Of a stretch of DNA of 64,000 nt, positions 52,998 to 62,042 are shown one piece after another. A program made the translations under genes and the position numbers. This DNA comes from Chloroflexota bacterium (GTDB taxonomy: Bacteria > Chloroflexota > UBA6077 > FW602-bin22): positions 124,001 to 188,000 of the forward strand of contig SCUE01000007.1 of assembly GCA_004297775.1 (NCBI GenBank), read 5' to 3'. Every line of letters starts with the position of its first letter. Within the stretch, counting starts at the first letter, position 1. A model generated the notes under the pieces. It saw only the letters and a list, made by a program, of their open reading frames with translations. It was not told the origin of the DNA and did no database searches.

Positions 52998-55338
52998 CCT
53001 GTCGTACGTTCGCCGTCACGCGGCCAGCCTCATTCTCGTCGCCTTCATCAGCCTGGGCGCGTTCCTCCGACTGGCCAATCTCGATCTCGCGGAGTTCAAG
53101 CGAGACGAAGCGCAGCTCGCCGTCCTCTCGCTCGACCTTCTGTCCGGCGCGGCCTTGCCTCTCAAAGGCATCGGCACCAGCGTGCGAGGACTGGAGAACG
53201 GGCCCATGATGGTGTACCTCGTGGCGATACCGCTCGCGATCGCCCGTGATTTCGCGTGGGCGTCCGGGTTCGTCGGGCTCCTGAACGTCGCCGCGCTGCT
53301 TGTGACCGCGCGCGTCACGGAACGCCTGTTTGGTCGCCTGGCCGCGCTTCTGGCAACGGCGACGTACGCCGTGGGCTCTTACGCGGTCATCTTCTCGCGA
53401 AAGCTTTGGCCCTACGAGGCGATGCCGCTGTTCTCGGCTCTGCTGATGCTTGGCCTCTACGACGCGGTCATTGGCCGACGCAATCGCGGTCTTGTTCTGG
53501 CGTTCGTGTCTCTCGGTGCACTGGTGAGTCTGCACCCAAGCGGCGTGCTCTTCATCCCCGTGGTCGGCATCGGATTAGTGCTCAGGCCTGGTTCACTCCG
53601 TGCGCGCGAAACATTCCTCGGCCTCGGAATCGCGGGAGTGATGTCTCTGCCTTACGTACTTTCAGAGATCGTGTCCGGGTTCCCTGGGGTCCGAGCGCTT
53701 CGCGGAATGGCGCGAACCTCTGGGTTACTACGTCCCGATGCAATGATGAAGCTCCGCGATATCGTTGGTGTCGGGGGGTACGTCGAGAATTCGGGCGTCG
53801 ATAGCGCCTTTGTGGAGCGGGTACTCCGGTCGGGGCCTCTGACGGACATCCTCTTCGCGGCGTGTCTCGTCGGCATCGGGACGCTGGTTGTACAGGCGAT
53901 CGTGGCGATTCGACGCGGCTCTGGCTGGCGAGGCCGCGTTCTCGGGCTAACATGGATTGCTGTCCCGCTCGCCGTTGAGACCGCGACGCGGCCGCCGATG
54001 CACGTCCATTACCTCACCCCACTCCTGCCAGCCGCTTTCGCGATGATCGGCGTCGGTCTCGCCACCGCCATACGGTTGCTAGCTCGGAACACGATCGGGC
54101 GCCGGGTCGCATATACCGCCGTGGCCCTCCTCGTCGGCTGGGCAGCGATCGTGCAGGTTCAGCACTTCGAAGCGTTTTTCCAATTCGCGCGCGAACGAGG
54201 CGGAGCCACTCCGTACGGTGTGCCGCTGGCATTCCACCGCGCGGCGGTCGATCGCGCGATCGCCTTGGCCGGAGACAAGGAGTTGACGATCGTCAGCGCG
54301 CGTGGCCCCGACGCCGCCGACGATGTTCCGCCAATCTGGCGCGCGCTCTGGCGAAACCCGACCGCACCCCGCTTCTTCGACGCTACCGGCGTCCTGGCGA
54401 TTCCGGCCGAACCCGGCCTGTTCGTCGTCGCGCCGTCGGTCACGATCGATGTATCGCGCGCGCTCGGCCAGCGCGGAGCGCCGGCGGCGGTCGGCGTGGC
54501 GCTGCCCGGATTACCACGCGGCTACGAATTCGTTCGAACGAGGGCGCCGCTGCCCCGTTCGGGCGCGTCATTGGCCTCGTTCGTCGGCGGCATCGAACTT
54601 GACGAGGCGATCATTTCGGCGGTGCCCTCGCTGGGTCAGGAGGTCGCCCTCAGCACACGCTGGTTCGCCAGCTCCGCCGGCGCGGGCAACCTGTCCCTGT
54701 TCCATCACCTCGTCGCGGACGACGGCGCGCGGATAGTCGGAGCCGATCGCGCGGCGTTCGTGACTGGTTCCTTCGCGGCCGGGGACGAGATGCTGGCCTG
54801 GGCGACGCTTGCCACCCCGCCCGACATCGCGCCCGGTCGCTACTGGCTCGACATCGGCTTGTATGCGCGACATGACGGCGCGCGGGTTCCGATCGCGGCC
54901 GGAATCGGCGCTGGCGGTTCGCGCGTCCGCTTCGGCCCCTACAAGATCCACCCCGCTGCGCCCGCTTCCGCGCCGGCGTCGCCGGTCGCGCGGTTCGCCG
55001 ACGGCATTGCTCTGGAGTCGATGTCACTGTCCGGCGGCGGCGGCATCGCCCTCGTCTGGCGAGCCGACGCGGCGCCGCGACAGAACTGGACGGTCTTCGT
55101 CCACGTTCTCGACGCGTCCGGCCGAATCGTCGCGCAACACGACGGTCGGCCTCTGGATGGGCACTACCCGACCGACATCTGGGAGGCCGGCGAGCGGATC
55201 GCGGACGCGCACCCGCTGCCGCCGACGACGCTCGCCACGCGCCTCCGGGTCGGCCTCTACGACGCCACATCCGGGACGCGCGCGCCTCGCATCGACGTGC
55301 CCGGCGATTCGTACGAAGCGCTCGCGCCGGCACCGTAA
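52990..55338 (+). CDS. GT39-like glycosyltransferase with two C-terminal beta domains
   Basis: This 782-residue protein has about ten membrane helices in the first 420 residues. FKRDEAQLAVLSLDLLSG near residue 40 holds the acidic catalytic loop expected of GT-C enzymes, and a later loop contains PPMHVHYLTPLLPA. From about residue 530 two related beta domains follow: one with LGQEVALSTRWFASSAG, the other with GGIALVWRADAAPRQNW and FVHVLDASGRIVAQHDG. ATG 52990 gives the membrane start; the frame extends upstream through the tRNA strand. It may add sugars to lipid carriers or proteins at the outer face. Confidence 0.82.
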   Translation: MGNLSYVRRHAASLILVAFISLGAFLRLANLDLAEFKRDEAQLAVLSLDLLSGAALPLKGIGTSVRGLENGPMMVYLVAIPLAIARDFAWASGFVGLLNVAALLVTARVTERLFGRLAALLATATYAVGSYAVIFSRKLWPYEAMPLFSALLMLGLYDAVIGRRNRGLVLAFVSLGALVSLHPSGVLFIPVVGIGLVLRPGSLRARETFLGLGIAGVMSLPYVLSEIVSGFPGVRALRGMARTSGLLRPDAMMKLRDIVGVGGYVENSGVDSAFVERVLRSGPLTDILFAACLVGIGTLVVQAIVAIRRGSGWRGRVLGLTWIAVPLAVETATRPPMHVHYLTPLLPAAFAMIGVGLATAIRLLARNTIGRRVAYTAVALLVGWAAIVQVQHFEAFFQFARERGGATPYGVPLAFHRAAVDRAIALAGDKELTIVSARGPDAADDVPPIWRALWRNPTAPRFFDATGVLAIPAEPGLFVVAPSVTIDVSRALGQRGAPAAVGVALPGLPRGYEFVRTRAPLPRSGASLASFVGGIELDEAIISAVPSLGQEVALSTRWFASSAGAGNLSLFHHLVADDGARIVGADRAAFVTGSFAAGDEMLAWATLATPPDIAPGRYWLDIGLYARHDGARVPIAAGIGAGGSRVRFGPYKIHPAAPASAPASPVARFADGIALESMSLSGGGGIALVWRADAAPRQNWTVFVHVLDASGRIVAQHDGRPLDGHYPTDIWEAGERIADAHPLPPTTLATRLRVGLYDATSGTRAPRIDVPGDSYEALAPAP

Positions 55339-55361
55339 TCGATCGCCGGCGCTACCCGCGA

Positions 55362-55589
55362 TCAACCGGCCGCGGCCACCGCGGCCTCGCGAGCGCACAC
55401 CGAACGGAGTTCGGCGAACAGCGCATCGCACAACTCCTCAGTCGTTTCGACGCCGGCTCGTTGAATCAATTGCAGGTAATCCCCGAATCGCAGAAGCGCC
55501 AGCGCGGCCGCGCGCGGCGTGACATCGGTGAGCGTATCTCGCACGATCGATTGGACGTCTTGTCCCAGGGTAACTTCGCTGGATCGCAT
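55362..55589 (-). CDS. Small conserved protein of unknown function
   Basis: This 75-residue protein has an AAAGGAG ribosome site 8 bases before the ATG, so it is probably real. It is mostly helical (TDVTPRAAALALLRFGDYLQ) and ends in an alanine-rich tail. No signal peptide or membrane segment is present. I do not recognise the family. Confidence 0.55.
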   Translation of the reverse strand: MRSSEVTLGQDVQSIVRDTLTDVTPRAAALALLRFGDYLQLIQRAGVETTEELCDALFAELRSVCAREAAVAAAG

Positions 55590-55844
55590 GGTCGTGACTC
55601 CTTTCGCATCTCCCGATGTGGCGCTCCTTCGCCTCGGGCTACACCGATAATCGGCCCGCGCGTCGCCGAGAACAGGGTCAATCGACCGTCCTGAGGCAAG
55701 TTATGTCTGCTCGAATTCGCGCCGAAGGGCCGACACATCGCGGCCGATCCACCCGAAAACGCGGTCGCGCCGTCGACGGGCCGCGTACGACGCCTGGGCG
55801 TGTCAGAATGTCCCCGTCGGTTCGACCGACCCGAGGGGTAGCGC

Positions 55845-56744
55845 GTGACGCGGGTGGGATTCATCGGGCTGGGACTCATGGGCATGCCGATGGCGCGAAA
55901 TCTGCTCAAGGCAGGAGTCGACCTGACGGTACACAACCGATCGCGCCCAAAGGTCGAACAACTCGTCGCCGAGGGCGCACGGGCGGCGACATCTCCGGCC
56001 GGGATCGCGCGCGAGGTCGACGTGCTTTTTTCCTGCCTGCCCGGTCCGAGCGACGTCCGGGCGGTGTTTCTAGGCACAGATGGCGCCGTCGGAGCGATCC
56101 GCGCCGGACAGATCGTCTGCGAAATGAGCACGATCGACCCCGGAACGCACCGCGAGATCGGCGCCCTCGTGGCCGAGCGCGGCGGCAGATACCTCGACGG
56201 GCCGGTCAGCGGCGGAACTTCCGGTGCTCGCGATGCCACGCTCTCGATCATGGTCGGTGGCGACGCGGCGGACCTGGCGACGATTCGACCGTTGCTCGAC
56301 GCGATGGGCAACAACATCTATCACCTCGGACCGATTGGCGCCGGCGCAACGACGAAGCTGGTCAACCAGATGATGGGCGCGATCTGCGGCCTGAGCGTCA
56401 TCGAGGGATTGACGCTTGGGGTCAAGGCCGGGATCGATCCCGACCTGCTCTTCTCGGTGCTCAGCACGTCCTCGGGCGCGAGCCGTGCCCTGGCCGGAAA
56501 CGGACCCAACGTGCTGCGGCGCAACTTCGAACCGGGATTCACGATCGATCTCCAGCACAAGGACGTATCGCTGGCCGTCCAGATGGCGCGGGAACTGGGC
56601 GTGCCGGTCGCCGCCGGCGCGCTGGCCGAGCAGGTGATCCAGGCCGCGCGTGGCCTGGGACTGGGCGATCGAGCGACGTTCGCGTTGGTGCAGCCGCAGG
56701 AACGCGCGGCCGGTGTCGAGATTCGTGGCGGCGCGTCGAGCTAG
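55845..56744 (+). CDS. NAD(P)-dependent beta-hydroxyacid dehydrogenase (GarR/HIBADH family)
   Basis: This 299-residue enzyme has the Rossmann motif VGFIGLGLMGMPMARNLL, the substrate motif DGPVSGGTSGARD and the catalytic Lys171 in GAGATTKLVNQM. Such enzymes reduce tartronate semialdehyde or oxidise 3-hydroxyisobutyrate. It starts with GTG after GAGGGG. The tartronate semialdehyde role would fit sugar-acid catabolism in this region, but the substrate is not proven. Confidence 0.9.
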   Translation: MTRVGFIGLGLMGMPMARNLLKAGVDLTVHNRSRPKVEQLVAEGARAATSPAGIAREVDVLFSCLPGPSDVRAVFLGTDGAVGAIRAGQIVCEMSTIDPGTHREIGALVAERGGRYLDGPVSGGTSGARDATLSIMVGGDAADLATIRPLLDAMGNNIYHLGPIGAGATTKLVNQMMGAICGLSVIEGLTLGVKAGIDPDLLFSVLSTSSGASRALAGNGPNVLRRNFEPGFTIDLQHKDVSLAVQMARELGVPVAAGALAEQVIQAARGLGLGDRATFALVQPQERAAGVEIRGGASS

Positions 56745-56751
56745 CCGCAAC

Positions 56752-57276
56752 GTGTCTGGCACGACATCGCTCGCCTTCGATGGAGAATTGACGGCCTCGG
56801 CCGAGGCGATCGGTTCCGCCCTTCGCGCCCGCGGACAGACACTCGCGATCGTCGAGTGCTCGCTCGGCGGTGCGCTCGGGCACGTCCTGACGAACGTGCC
56901 CGGGGCGTCAAGCTGGCTCGCCGCCAGCCTGACGCCATACAGCGCCGCCGCGAAGACATCGTTGCTCGGCACGGACGCGGATTCGTTTGGCGCGGATGGC
57001 GCTGTATCGGCCTCCGGGGCACGCGTGATGGCCGACGCAATCCGGGCCCGCGTCGGCGCCGACTGGGGGTTCGCCGAGTCGGGGATTCTCGGACCGCGGG
57101 GCGCGCGTCGGTCGGCCAAGGCGCCGGGTCTGGGCTTCCTCTGTCTGGTCGGGCCGACGGGCGAAGTCTCGGCGAGAACGATCGAAACGGGCCACGACGA
57201 CCGCCTCGGGAACAAGCGCGCCTTCGTCGCCGCCGCCCTGGACCTCATCCGGCGAGCCGTCGAGCCCGGCGTATAG
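56752..57276 (+). CDS. CinA C-terminal domain protein (nicotinamide-nucleotide amidase type)
   Basis: This protein of about 174 residues is a stand-alone CinA-C domain without the N-terminal CinA part. Motifs are LAIVECSLGGALGHVLTNVP, SLTPYSAAAKTSLLG, and GFAESGILGP. Related proteins remove the amide from nicotinamide mononucleotide in NAD recycling. The catalytic SCTGG-type motif reads CSLGG. The start is GTG 56752, 7 bases after the previous stop. Confidence 0.78.
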   Translation: MSGTTSLAFDGELTASAEAIGSALRARGQTLAIVECSLGGALGHVLTNVPGASSWLAASLTPYSAAAKTSLLGTDADSFGADGAVSASGARVMADAIRARVGADWGFAESGILGPRGARRSAKAPGLGFLCLVGPTGEVSARTIETGHDDRLGNKRAFVAAALDLIRRAVEPGV

Positions 57277-57284
57277 TTCCGCCC

Positions 57285-58586
57285 GTGGCTGACGTTCGAC
57301 CTTTCGCCGCCCTTCGATACGCCGCGGTCGACAGTCTCGGTGCTGTCATCGCGCCGCCGTACGACGTCGTATCCGCGGCCGAGCAGGATGCGCTCCACGA
57401 GCAGGATCCGCACAACGTGATCCGACTCGAGCTCGCACGCGGAGCGACGGACGAGCCCGGCGGCGGTCGATACGCGCGCGCCGCCGACGCGCTGCGTCAA
57501 TGGCGACGCCGAAATGTGCTCGGTCTGGACAGCATCCCGGCGTTTTACCCATATGAAGAGCGATTCACGATCGGCGACTCGGATCGGGTTCGGCGAGGAC
57601 TCTTCGCAATCGTCCGACTCCGACCATGGGAGGATCGGGTCGTGCTGCCACACGAACGCACACGGCCGAAGCCAAAGGCAGATCGACTCGAACTGCTCCA
57701 CACCTGCCACACGCAGTTCAGCCCGATCTTTTCCATGTTCGAGGATCAGGACGGTGCGATTCGCGAATCGATCGCCGACGCGACACGGGCGGTGCCGATC
57801 GCCTGCGCGCAGGTTCGTCCCGGTGGTCCCGGCGAAATTGCAACCAGCCATCAGCTCTGGCGAATCATCGGCGAACGGGCCGAGCATCTGACCCGCCTTT
57901 TTGCGAATCGCCAGTTGTTCATCGCTGACGGCCACCATCGGTACGAGACCGCGTTGGCCTATCGCGAGGCGCGTCAAGCCGCGTCGGCCGGCGTCCAGTC
58001 GATCGGCGCGACCGACTACGTGATGATGTTGCTCGTGCCAGTCGAGGATCCTGGTCTCGTCGTGCTGCCGACGCACCGCGTCGTCACATTGCCACCCGGA
58101 ATACGGGCGTCGGACGCGCTCTGCGCGATCGAGCGATTGTTCGAAGTCGACGTAACTCCCTTGCCCCTTGGCGACGATCCCGGTTCGGCCATCGCGTCCG
58201 AGCTAACCGGTCGTGGTCGCGACGGCATCACGCTCGCGTGTCTCGGCATCGCGCCGGGGATGGTTCACTACCTCCGAGCGCGAGCGCTAGCCGAGTCCTG
58301 GCACGCCCCGCAAACGTGGCGCGACCTCGACGTAGGGATGCTCGAGTCGCTCGCAATCGAGCCAATCAACTATCGGTGGCCGAACACGAGCGTCGAATTC
58401 ACACGCGATCCGAACGAGGCGCTCGCGCACGCCACGGGCGCCGAGGGGAATCTTGCGTTCGTTGTGAACCCGACCGGCGTGCGCCAAGTACTGAAGGTGG
58501 CCCGGGCCGGCGAGCGAATGCCTGAGAAATCTACGTACTTCGCACCGAAGGTCGCGACCGGCGTTGTCATGTACCCACTTGGCTGA
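57285..58586 (+). CDS. DUF1015-family protein
   Basis: This 433-residue protein follows the DUF1015 pattern: ADVRPFAALRYAA, VIAPPYDVVSAAEQDAL, HNVIRLEL, and the histidine-rich FIADGHHRYETALAYR near residue 210. The family is often found near phosphoserine or D-3-phosphoglycerate metabolism and has been proposed as a kinase; its role is not certain. GTG 57285 follows the previous stop by 8 bases. Confidence 0.88.
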   Translation: MADVRPFAALRYAAVDSLGAVIAPPYDVVSAAEQDALHEQDPHNVIRLELARGATDEPGGGRYARAADALRQWRRRNVLGLDSIPAFYPYEERFTIGDSDRVRRGLFAIVRLRPWEDRVVLPHERTRPKPKADRLELLHTCHTQFSPIFSMFEDQDGAIRESIADATRAVPIACAQVRPGGPGEIATSHQLWRIIGERAEHLTRLFANRQLFIADGHHRYETALAYREARQAASAGVQSIGATDYVMMLLVPVEDPGLVVLPTHRVVTLPPGIRASDALCAIERLFEVDVTPLPLGDDPGSAIASELTGRGRDGITLACLGIAPGMVHYLRARALAESWHAPQTWRDLDVGMLESLAIEPINYRWPNTSVEFTRDPNEALAHATGAEGNLAFVVNPTGVRQVLKVARAGERMPEKSTYFAPKVATGVVMYPLG

Positions 58587-58600
58587 TTGAGGAGCGGACA

Positions 58601-59707
58601 GTGAAGATCACGCGGATCACGACCGAGGCATTCCGCTGGCCGCGCCACAAACCGATCTCGAATGGGCTGCACACGTACACGCATTCGGGACTCGGTCTGG
58701 TCAAGATCGAGACCGATGAGGGGATCACCGGAATCGGACTCGGGAGCGAGGGCGCAATCGCCGAAGCCACAATCCGTCACCTGACGCCGATGCTGATTGG
58801 CGAGGACCCGATCGATGTCGAGCGCCTCTGGCACAAAATGTGGGTGCCCAAGTTGATCGGCCGCCGCGGGATGACGACGCGGGCGATCAGCGCGATCGAC
58901 ATCGGCCTCTGGGACATCCGAGCGAAGGTCGCCGGAATGCCGCTCTACAAGATGCTCGGCGGCTACCGCGATCGTGTGCCGACCTACATCGCCGGCGGCT
59001 ACTACGAAGAAGGCAAGGGTCTGCGCGAGCTCGCCGACGAAATGATCGTCAACGTCGAGATGGGCGCGCGCGCGATCAAGATGAAGATTGGCGGCGTCTC
59101 GATTCGCGAGGATGTTGAACGCGTCAAGACCGTCCGCGACGCGGTCGGGCCGGATGTGAAGGTCCTCGTCGACGCGAACTGCGCCTACCGACATTGGGAG
59201 GCGATTCGCATTGCCAAGCGAATCGAGGAGTTCGACGTCTACTGGTTCGAAGAACCAGTCGGAGCCGACGACTACGAAGGACATCGCAAGCTTGCCGAGG
59301 CGACGTCCATTCCGATCGCGACTGGCGAAAACGAATACACGCGCTACGGCTTCCGCGATCTCATCGCGCACAACTCGGCGGCGATTCTCAATGCCGACGC
59401 GAAAATCCTGGGTGGCGTGACCGAGTTTATGAAAGTGGCGGCCCTGGCGCAGGCGCATGACCTTGACATCGCGCCGCACGGATCGCAGGACATCCATATC
59501 CACCTCGTCGCCGCGATCTCGAATGGCCTGATCCTCGAGTTCTACCGGGACTCCGTCGACCCGATGTGGGGCAAGATGTACCACCACACGCTCCGGGTGA
59601 ACGACGACGGCACGGTTAGCCCGCCGGCCGTGCCCGGAATCGGCGTCGACCCGAACTACGAGGCGCTGGAGCCGTTCCGCGTCCACCGCGAGGTCGCGAC
59701 CGCCTGA
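58601..59707 (+). CDS. Mandelate racemase/galactonate dehydratase-like enolase-superfamily enzyme
   Basis: This 368-residue enzyme has the enolase-superfamily barrel. Lys160/Lys162 (KMKIGG), metal ligands Asp191, Glu217 and Glu243, and the Asp266/His293 dyad are present, as expected for mandelate-racemase-group acid-sugar dehydratases. It abstracts an alpha-proton from a sugar acid; galactonate-, gluconate- or rhamnonate-type substrates are possible. GAGGAG precedes the GTG start. It follows DUF1015 by 14 bases and may be co-transcribed. Confidence 0.9.
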   Translation: MKITRITTEAFRWPRHKPISNGLHTYTHSGLGLVKIETDEGITGIGLGSEGAIAEATIRHLTPMLIGEDPIDVERLWHKMWVPKLIGRRGMTTRAISAIDIGLWDIRAKVAGMPLYKMLGGYRDRVPTYIAGGYYEEGKGLRELADEMIVNVEMGARAIKMKIGGVSIREDVERVKTVRDAVGPDVKVLVDANCAYRHWEAIRIAKRIEEFDVYWFEEPVGADDYEGHRKLAEATSIPIATGENEYTRYGFRDLIAHNSAAILNADAKILGGVTEFMKVAALAQAHDLDIAPHGSQDIHIHLVAAISNGLILEFYRDSVDPMWGKMYHHTLRVNDDGTVSPPAVPGIGVDPNYEALEPFRVHREVATA

Positions 59708-59797
59708 GTCGAATCCGCGCCGCGCGCGCGGCACGCGATCGACACGTTCACCCGCGCGAAGCGAACCCGCGGTCGAATCGCGCCGATATCGACTCGA

Positions 59798-60922
59798 CTA
59801 CGGCCCGGATACGGCGCCGCATTGTGGCGCTCCAATGGACGCCAAATCGGCTGCCTCGCACGCGGCGACGAGGCGCTCGCACTCCTGGACCGTGCGCAAT
59901 CCGACTCGGATGAAGTTCGGCAGCCCGAACGATGTGCAGTCGCGGACGACGATCCCGTGCCGAAGCAGCGCGCTCCGCGCCATGCCAGCATCACCAACGT
60001 CCAAGAGGACGTAGTTTGCCGCGGACGGCAGCACGCGCAACTCCAGAGCGCTGAGCGCCTCAGTCACGTACGCGCGAGCGCGGCGTACCTCATCCCGCCC
60101 TCGTCGAAGATGCTCTTCGTCGCCGAGCGCCGCGAGCCCGGCGATCTGCGCGATTACATTGACGCTCCAGGGCGGTCGCACCTTGTCAAGAGCGTCGACG
60201 ACCGCGGACGCGGCGAGCGCGTAGCCGAGTCGGAGTCCGGCCAGTGCGTAATCCTTCGTGAGCGACCGAAGCAGCACAATGTTGTCCAGTTCGGTGAGCG
60301 GCAGCGACGATCGCGGCTCATCCACGAAAGGGCGATACGCCTCATCGACCACGATCAGCGATTCCGGAAGCTTGAGCGCAAGGGCCTCGATGTCCGCGAT
60401 CGACGCGAGCACGCCGGTCGGGTTATTCGGATTACAGATGAAGACGATCCGCGCCCGCCTATCGCGGGCAAGCGCTTCGATCGCGACAAAGTCCACCGTG
60501 AATTGATCCTCGGGCGTCGCACGGTGCTCGTGGATCACGCCACCCGCAATCCGCACCGCGCGCGCGTATTCGCCGAACGTCGGACCCACGACAACAGCCG
60601 ACTGACCCGGATCGATGAACGCCGTCGCCAGCAGCCAGATCAGTTCAGACGAGCCATTCGCGACGATCACCTGCTCGACGCCGCGGCCCTCCCGGCACGC
60701 GAGTTCACCGCGCAGGACAGTCGCGCGGTCGTCCGGGTAATGGGACCATGTGGCCGCCTGGACAGCCGCGATCGCGGCCGGCGATGGGCCGAGCGGGTTG
60801 GAGTTGACGCTGAAATCGATAACCTGATCTCGCCGGAAGCCGAGGCCGGCCAATTCGGCGTCGCTGATGCTCCCGTGGTAGACGGGCGCGAGCGCATCGA
60901 CGTGAGCGCGCGGACGGATCAC
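59798..60922 (-). CDS. cobD: Threonine-phosphate decarboxylase-like aminotransferase (CobD)
   Basis: This 374-residue PLP enzyme resembles histidinol-phosphate aminotransferase and CobD. The cofactor lysine is in RSLTKDYALAGLRLG, and FICNPNNPTGVL and the C-terminal NFIRVGLR arginine fit class I/II aminotransferases. The GTG start overlaps the stop of cbiB by 4 bases, and this coupling favours the CobD role: making (R)-1-amino-2-propanol phosphate for cobalamin. A HisC role is less likely in this context. Confidence 0.82.
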   Translation of the reverse strand: MIRPRAHVDALAPVYHGSISDAELAGLGFRRDQVIDFSVNSNPLGPSPAAIAAVQAATWSHYPDDRATVLRGELACREGRGVEQVIVANGSSELIWLLATAFIDPGQSAVVVGPTFGEYARAVRIAGGVIHEHRATPEDQFTVDFVAIEALARDRRARIVFICNPNNPTGVLASIADIEALALKLPESLIVVDEAYRPFVDEPRSSLPLTELDNIVLLRSLTKDYALAGLRLGYALAASAVVDALDKVRPPWSVNVIAQIAGLAALGDEEHLRRGRDEVRRARAYVTEALSALELRVLPSAANYVLLDVGDAGMARSALLRHGIVVRDCTSFGLPNFIRVGLRTVQECERLVAACEAADLASIGAPQCGAVSGP

Positions 60923-61866
60923 GCGGCGTCCACTCGGTTTCGACGTCCGACACAACCGAGAAGAAGCAGCAGTGCCAGGGCCGCCGCAAGTCCTCGTCCG
61001 ACGATCCGCTCGGCGGCGGCGATGTCGAGTGCGCGGATCGGCCGTGACCGATCGCCAAGCTGGTAGTGTCCGGGCTTTTCGAGCTGAATGCCGAGCGCAC
61101 CCGCCATCGCGCTCATCGGCCAGCCGGCATTCGGGCTTTCGGTCGCCCCGTGATCGCGCAGGGCAATGCGGAACGCCCGCCTTGGATCACCATCCCCCAA
61201 CGCCGCGCCGAGCCCGATAAGGACGAATGTCACTCGCGCGGGGACAAGGTTGAGCAGATCGTCGAGCCGGGCGGCGATTTTCCCCAGGTATTCATAGGGG
61301 CCGTGGTAGCCGATCATCGCATCGAGCGTGTTCGCCGCGCGATAGGCGTAGGCGCCTGGCAGTCCGGCGATGAGATACGCGAGCCACGGCGAGACGGCCG
61401 AGTCAACTGCGTTCTCCGCGATCGATTCGATCGCGCCCGACGCGATGTGCTCGTGCCCAAGTGTGGTGGCGTCGCGACTACAGAGGCCGCGGAGGGCCTC
61501 TCGCGCTGCCGGGAGATTATGCGCCTCGAGCGCAGTCCGGACGTCCTCGCCTGCCCTGAACAGACCGCGAACGGCGAATGCCGGCTTGAGCAGAAGCGCG
61601 GCACAAACCACTCGCACGATTTCGGGAAGCCGTGCGACCGCGCGCTCCGCAAGGGCGCTGGCGAATGCGGCCGATGCAACGATCGCGGCGGTAAGACACG
61701 CCCCGTAGACAAGCTGCGCAATCCGCCCGCCCGGAGCCCTTCCCTCCTGGACGCGCGCAAATCGGCCAATCCAGACGACCGGGTGCACCGCTGCCGGTGG
61801 CTCGCCGAAGTACCGGTCGATCGCGAACGCCAATACGAGCGTCGCGACGCGCTCCCTCACGCGCAT
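60919..61866 (-). CDS. cbiB: Adenosylcobinamide-phosphate synthase (CbiB)
   Basis: This membrane enzyme joins aminopropanol phosphate to adenosylcobyric acid. Signatures are AIDRYFGEPPAAVHPVVWIG, ASGAIESIAENAVDS, NTLDAMIGYHGPYEYLGK, and SPNAGWPMSAMAGALG. About five membrane helices are visible. ATG 61866 (315 residues) follows GGGGAAG; GTG 61878 is the alternative. The pair cobD-cbiB suggests at least the lower-ligand assembly part of B12 synthesis or salvage. Confidence 0.93.
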   Translation of the reverse strand: MRVRERVATLVLAFAIDRYFGEPPAAVHPVVWIGRFARVQEGRAPGGRIAQLVYGACLTAAIVASAAFASALAERAVARLPEIVRVVCAALLLKPAFAVRGLFRAGEDVRTALEAHNLPAAREALRGLCSRDATTLGHEHIASGAIESIAENAVDSAVSPWLAYLIAGLPGAYAYRAANTLDAMIGYHGPYEYLGKIAARLDDLLNLVPARVTFVLIGLGAALGDGDPRRAFRIALRDHGATESPNAGWPMSAMAGALGIQLEKPGHYQLGDRSRPIRALDIAAAERIVGRGLAAALALLLLLGCVGRRNRVDAA

Positions 61867-62028
61867 TCTTCCCCACAACCGCGGTCAGATCGCGAGCCGA
61901 TCATCGATTGGTCGCAACCGTCCACGGTCGAGCTCGCCAACACGGTGGGCAGTGTATCAACGGGCAAACTGGGCGCTCGTTTCGCGTCGAGAGTGGGGGG
62001 ACACGCCAGGTTCGTGGAGCGTTGCCGG

Positions 62029-62034
62029 TATAAT
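62029..62034 (+). promoter_or_regulatory. -10 element of the sulfatase-fold gene
   Basis: A perfect TATAAT ends 8 bases before GTG 62043, with no room for a ribosome site. This is the clearest leaderless case. Confidence 0.6.
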
Positions 62035-62042
62035 CCCGCCCC

